Shown: in pieces, positions 4,904-5,459 of the stretch
Layout of the letters: each line of letters opens with the position of its first letter
How positions within the stretch are numbered: the stretch's first letter is position 1
Source: Phycisphaeraceae bacterium
GTDB lineage: Bacteria; Planctomycetota; Phycisphaerae; Phycisphaerales; Phycisphaeraceae
Length of the DNA: 5,459 nt
Direction: 5' to 3'
NCBI GenBank assembly: GCA_003551485.1
Contig: PUMS01000062.1
Span: 1 to 5,459, forward strand
Position numbers and translations under genes: made by a program
Notes under the pieces: generated by a model
The model's input: the letters and a program-made list of their open reading frames with translations, nothing else
Database searches by the model: none
What the model was told of the DNA's origin: nothing

Positions 4904-5459
4904 ATGAGCGAACCAGCCAACCAACCACCGCAAGCCGGCGCGGCCGAACCGCCCGAGCGTACCGGCCTGCGCGGCATCATCGCCGCCATCACCGCCGTCA
5001 TCGCCGCATGGGCCACCTTCTGGGTCATCGCCTCGGTCCTGGCCCACGGGACCCTCGTGGTGGTGGTCGTGTATTACACGCCGGTGCGCGAGTGGTTCTT
5101 CGCCGAGCAGGATCCCGATACGATCATCGACATGGACGGCTCGCGCATCGCCGCCGCCGCCGAAGAGCTGATCCGCATCAACACCGAGGACCTGCGGAAC
5201 GCCGTGGCCACGCAGCAGGAGGTGCTCGACCGCATCGACCGCGTCACCGAGCAGCGCCACGACCGGCTGGTGCGATTCGTCACCCGCCTGCGTGATGAGG
5301 GGCATTCGGGTTTCGACATCGATCCGCTGTCGGAACTGCGCGACGATGAGCCGCAGACCGACATGCGGCTGGCGGACAAGAAATTCGTCGAGCTCTACGA
5401 GCTGGCCGTCGAGCTCGACCGCGCCACCTACGCCGCGTACCGGCGGCTGCGGGCCGTCG
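4904..5459 (+). CDS. Unrecognised membrane-anchored helical protein (partial, runs off the window)
   Basis: An open frame runs from ATG 4904 for 185 codons to the window end without a stop. An in-frame TGA at 4886-4888 and a GAGG (4893-4896) 7 bp before the ATG support this start. The N-terminus (1-22) is Pro/Ala-rich. A long hydrophobic stretch follows (about 24-58, including a five-valine run), which could be one long or two short membrane segments. The rest is charged and helix-prone: about 82-129 contains EELIRINTEDLRNAV and repeated charged heptad-like spacing, and 155-184 is similar. I do not recognise a family. It lies 155 bp after exbD on the same strand and may belong to the same operon, perhaps as an accessory or force-receiving partner of ExbBD. 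There is no Pro/Lys-rich linker or other TonB hallmark in the visible part. Confidence 0.75.
   Translation, partial: MSEPANQPPQAGAAEPPERTGLRGIIAAITAVIAAWATFWVIASVLAHGTLVVVVVYYTPVREWFFAEQDPDTIIDMDGSRIAAAAEELIRINTEDLRNAVATQQEVLDRIDRVTEQRHDRLVRFVTRLRDEGHSGFDIDPLSELRDDEPQTDMRLADKKFVELYELAVELDRATYAAYRRLRAV

Noticed and set aside
3401..5459. Zorya-like anti-phage system (ZorA/ZorB proton channel plus effectors)
   Set aside because: The ExbB protein lacks the long cytoplasmic tail of ZorA, the ExbD protein lacks the OmpA-like domain of ZorB, and no helicase or nuclease partner is visible.

Overview
The window is a very GC-rich bacterial segment. All four recognisable protein-coding genes lie on the plus strand and are separated by unusually repeat-rich intergenic DNA. 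I think a planctomycete (Phycisphaerae-like) or another high-GC environmental bacterium is the best guess. The reasons are the composition, an ExbB with a signal peptide, a mix of Shine-Dalgarno-led and SD-less starts, and abundant CCCTCTCCC/GGGAGAGGG palindromic repeats. No marker gene is present, so the taxonomy is an inference.

Layout. Positions 1-505 hold no convincing gene. They contain a long GC hairpin (1-62), a 59-bp dispersed repeat in minus orientation (84-142), a REP-like palindrome (155-190) and about 315 bp of unassigned DNA. Positions 506-1492 encode an RmlD-family (dTDP-4-dehydrorhamnose reductase-like) SDR protein whose catalytic residues look lost. Positions 1605-2777 encode a complete DNA polymerase IV (DinB), possibly translated from a leaderless mRNA. 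Positions 2778-3400 are a second repeat-rich gap, with a plus-orientation copy of the 59-bp repeat, two REP palindromes in inverted orientation, a GC hairpin, and the promoter and leader of the next operon.

Positions 3401-4748 encode an ExbB/TolQ-type proton-channel protein and an ExbD/TolR-type partner. The two genes overlap by 11 bp and so are probably translationally coupled. ExbB carries an N-terminal signal peptide and a collagen-like Gly-Asn-Pro tail encoded by a 9-bp tandem repeat. A potentially three-way-folding spacer follows (4750-4830). A further gene then starts at 4904 and runs off the window end; it encodes an unrecognised membrane-anchored, helix-rich protein.

How the parts work together. 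ExbB and ExbD would form a proton-driven stator in the inner membrane. The third protein could be an accessory or force-transducing partner, but no TonB or TolA is visible. DinB is a translesion polymerase and seems functionally unrelated to its neighbours. The most unusual points are the degenerate RmlD homologue, the inverted copies of a modular repeat bracketing the SDR-dinB pair, and the uncharacterised third gene after exbBD. I see no clear sign of a new defence or mobile system.
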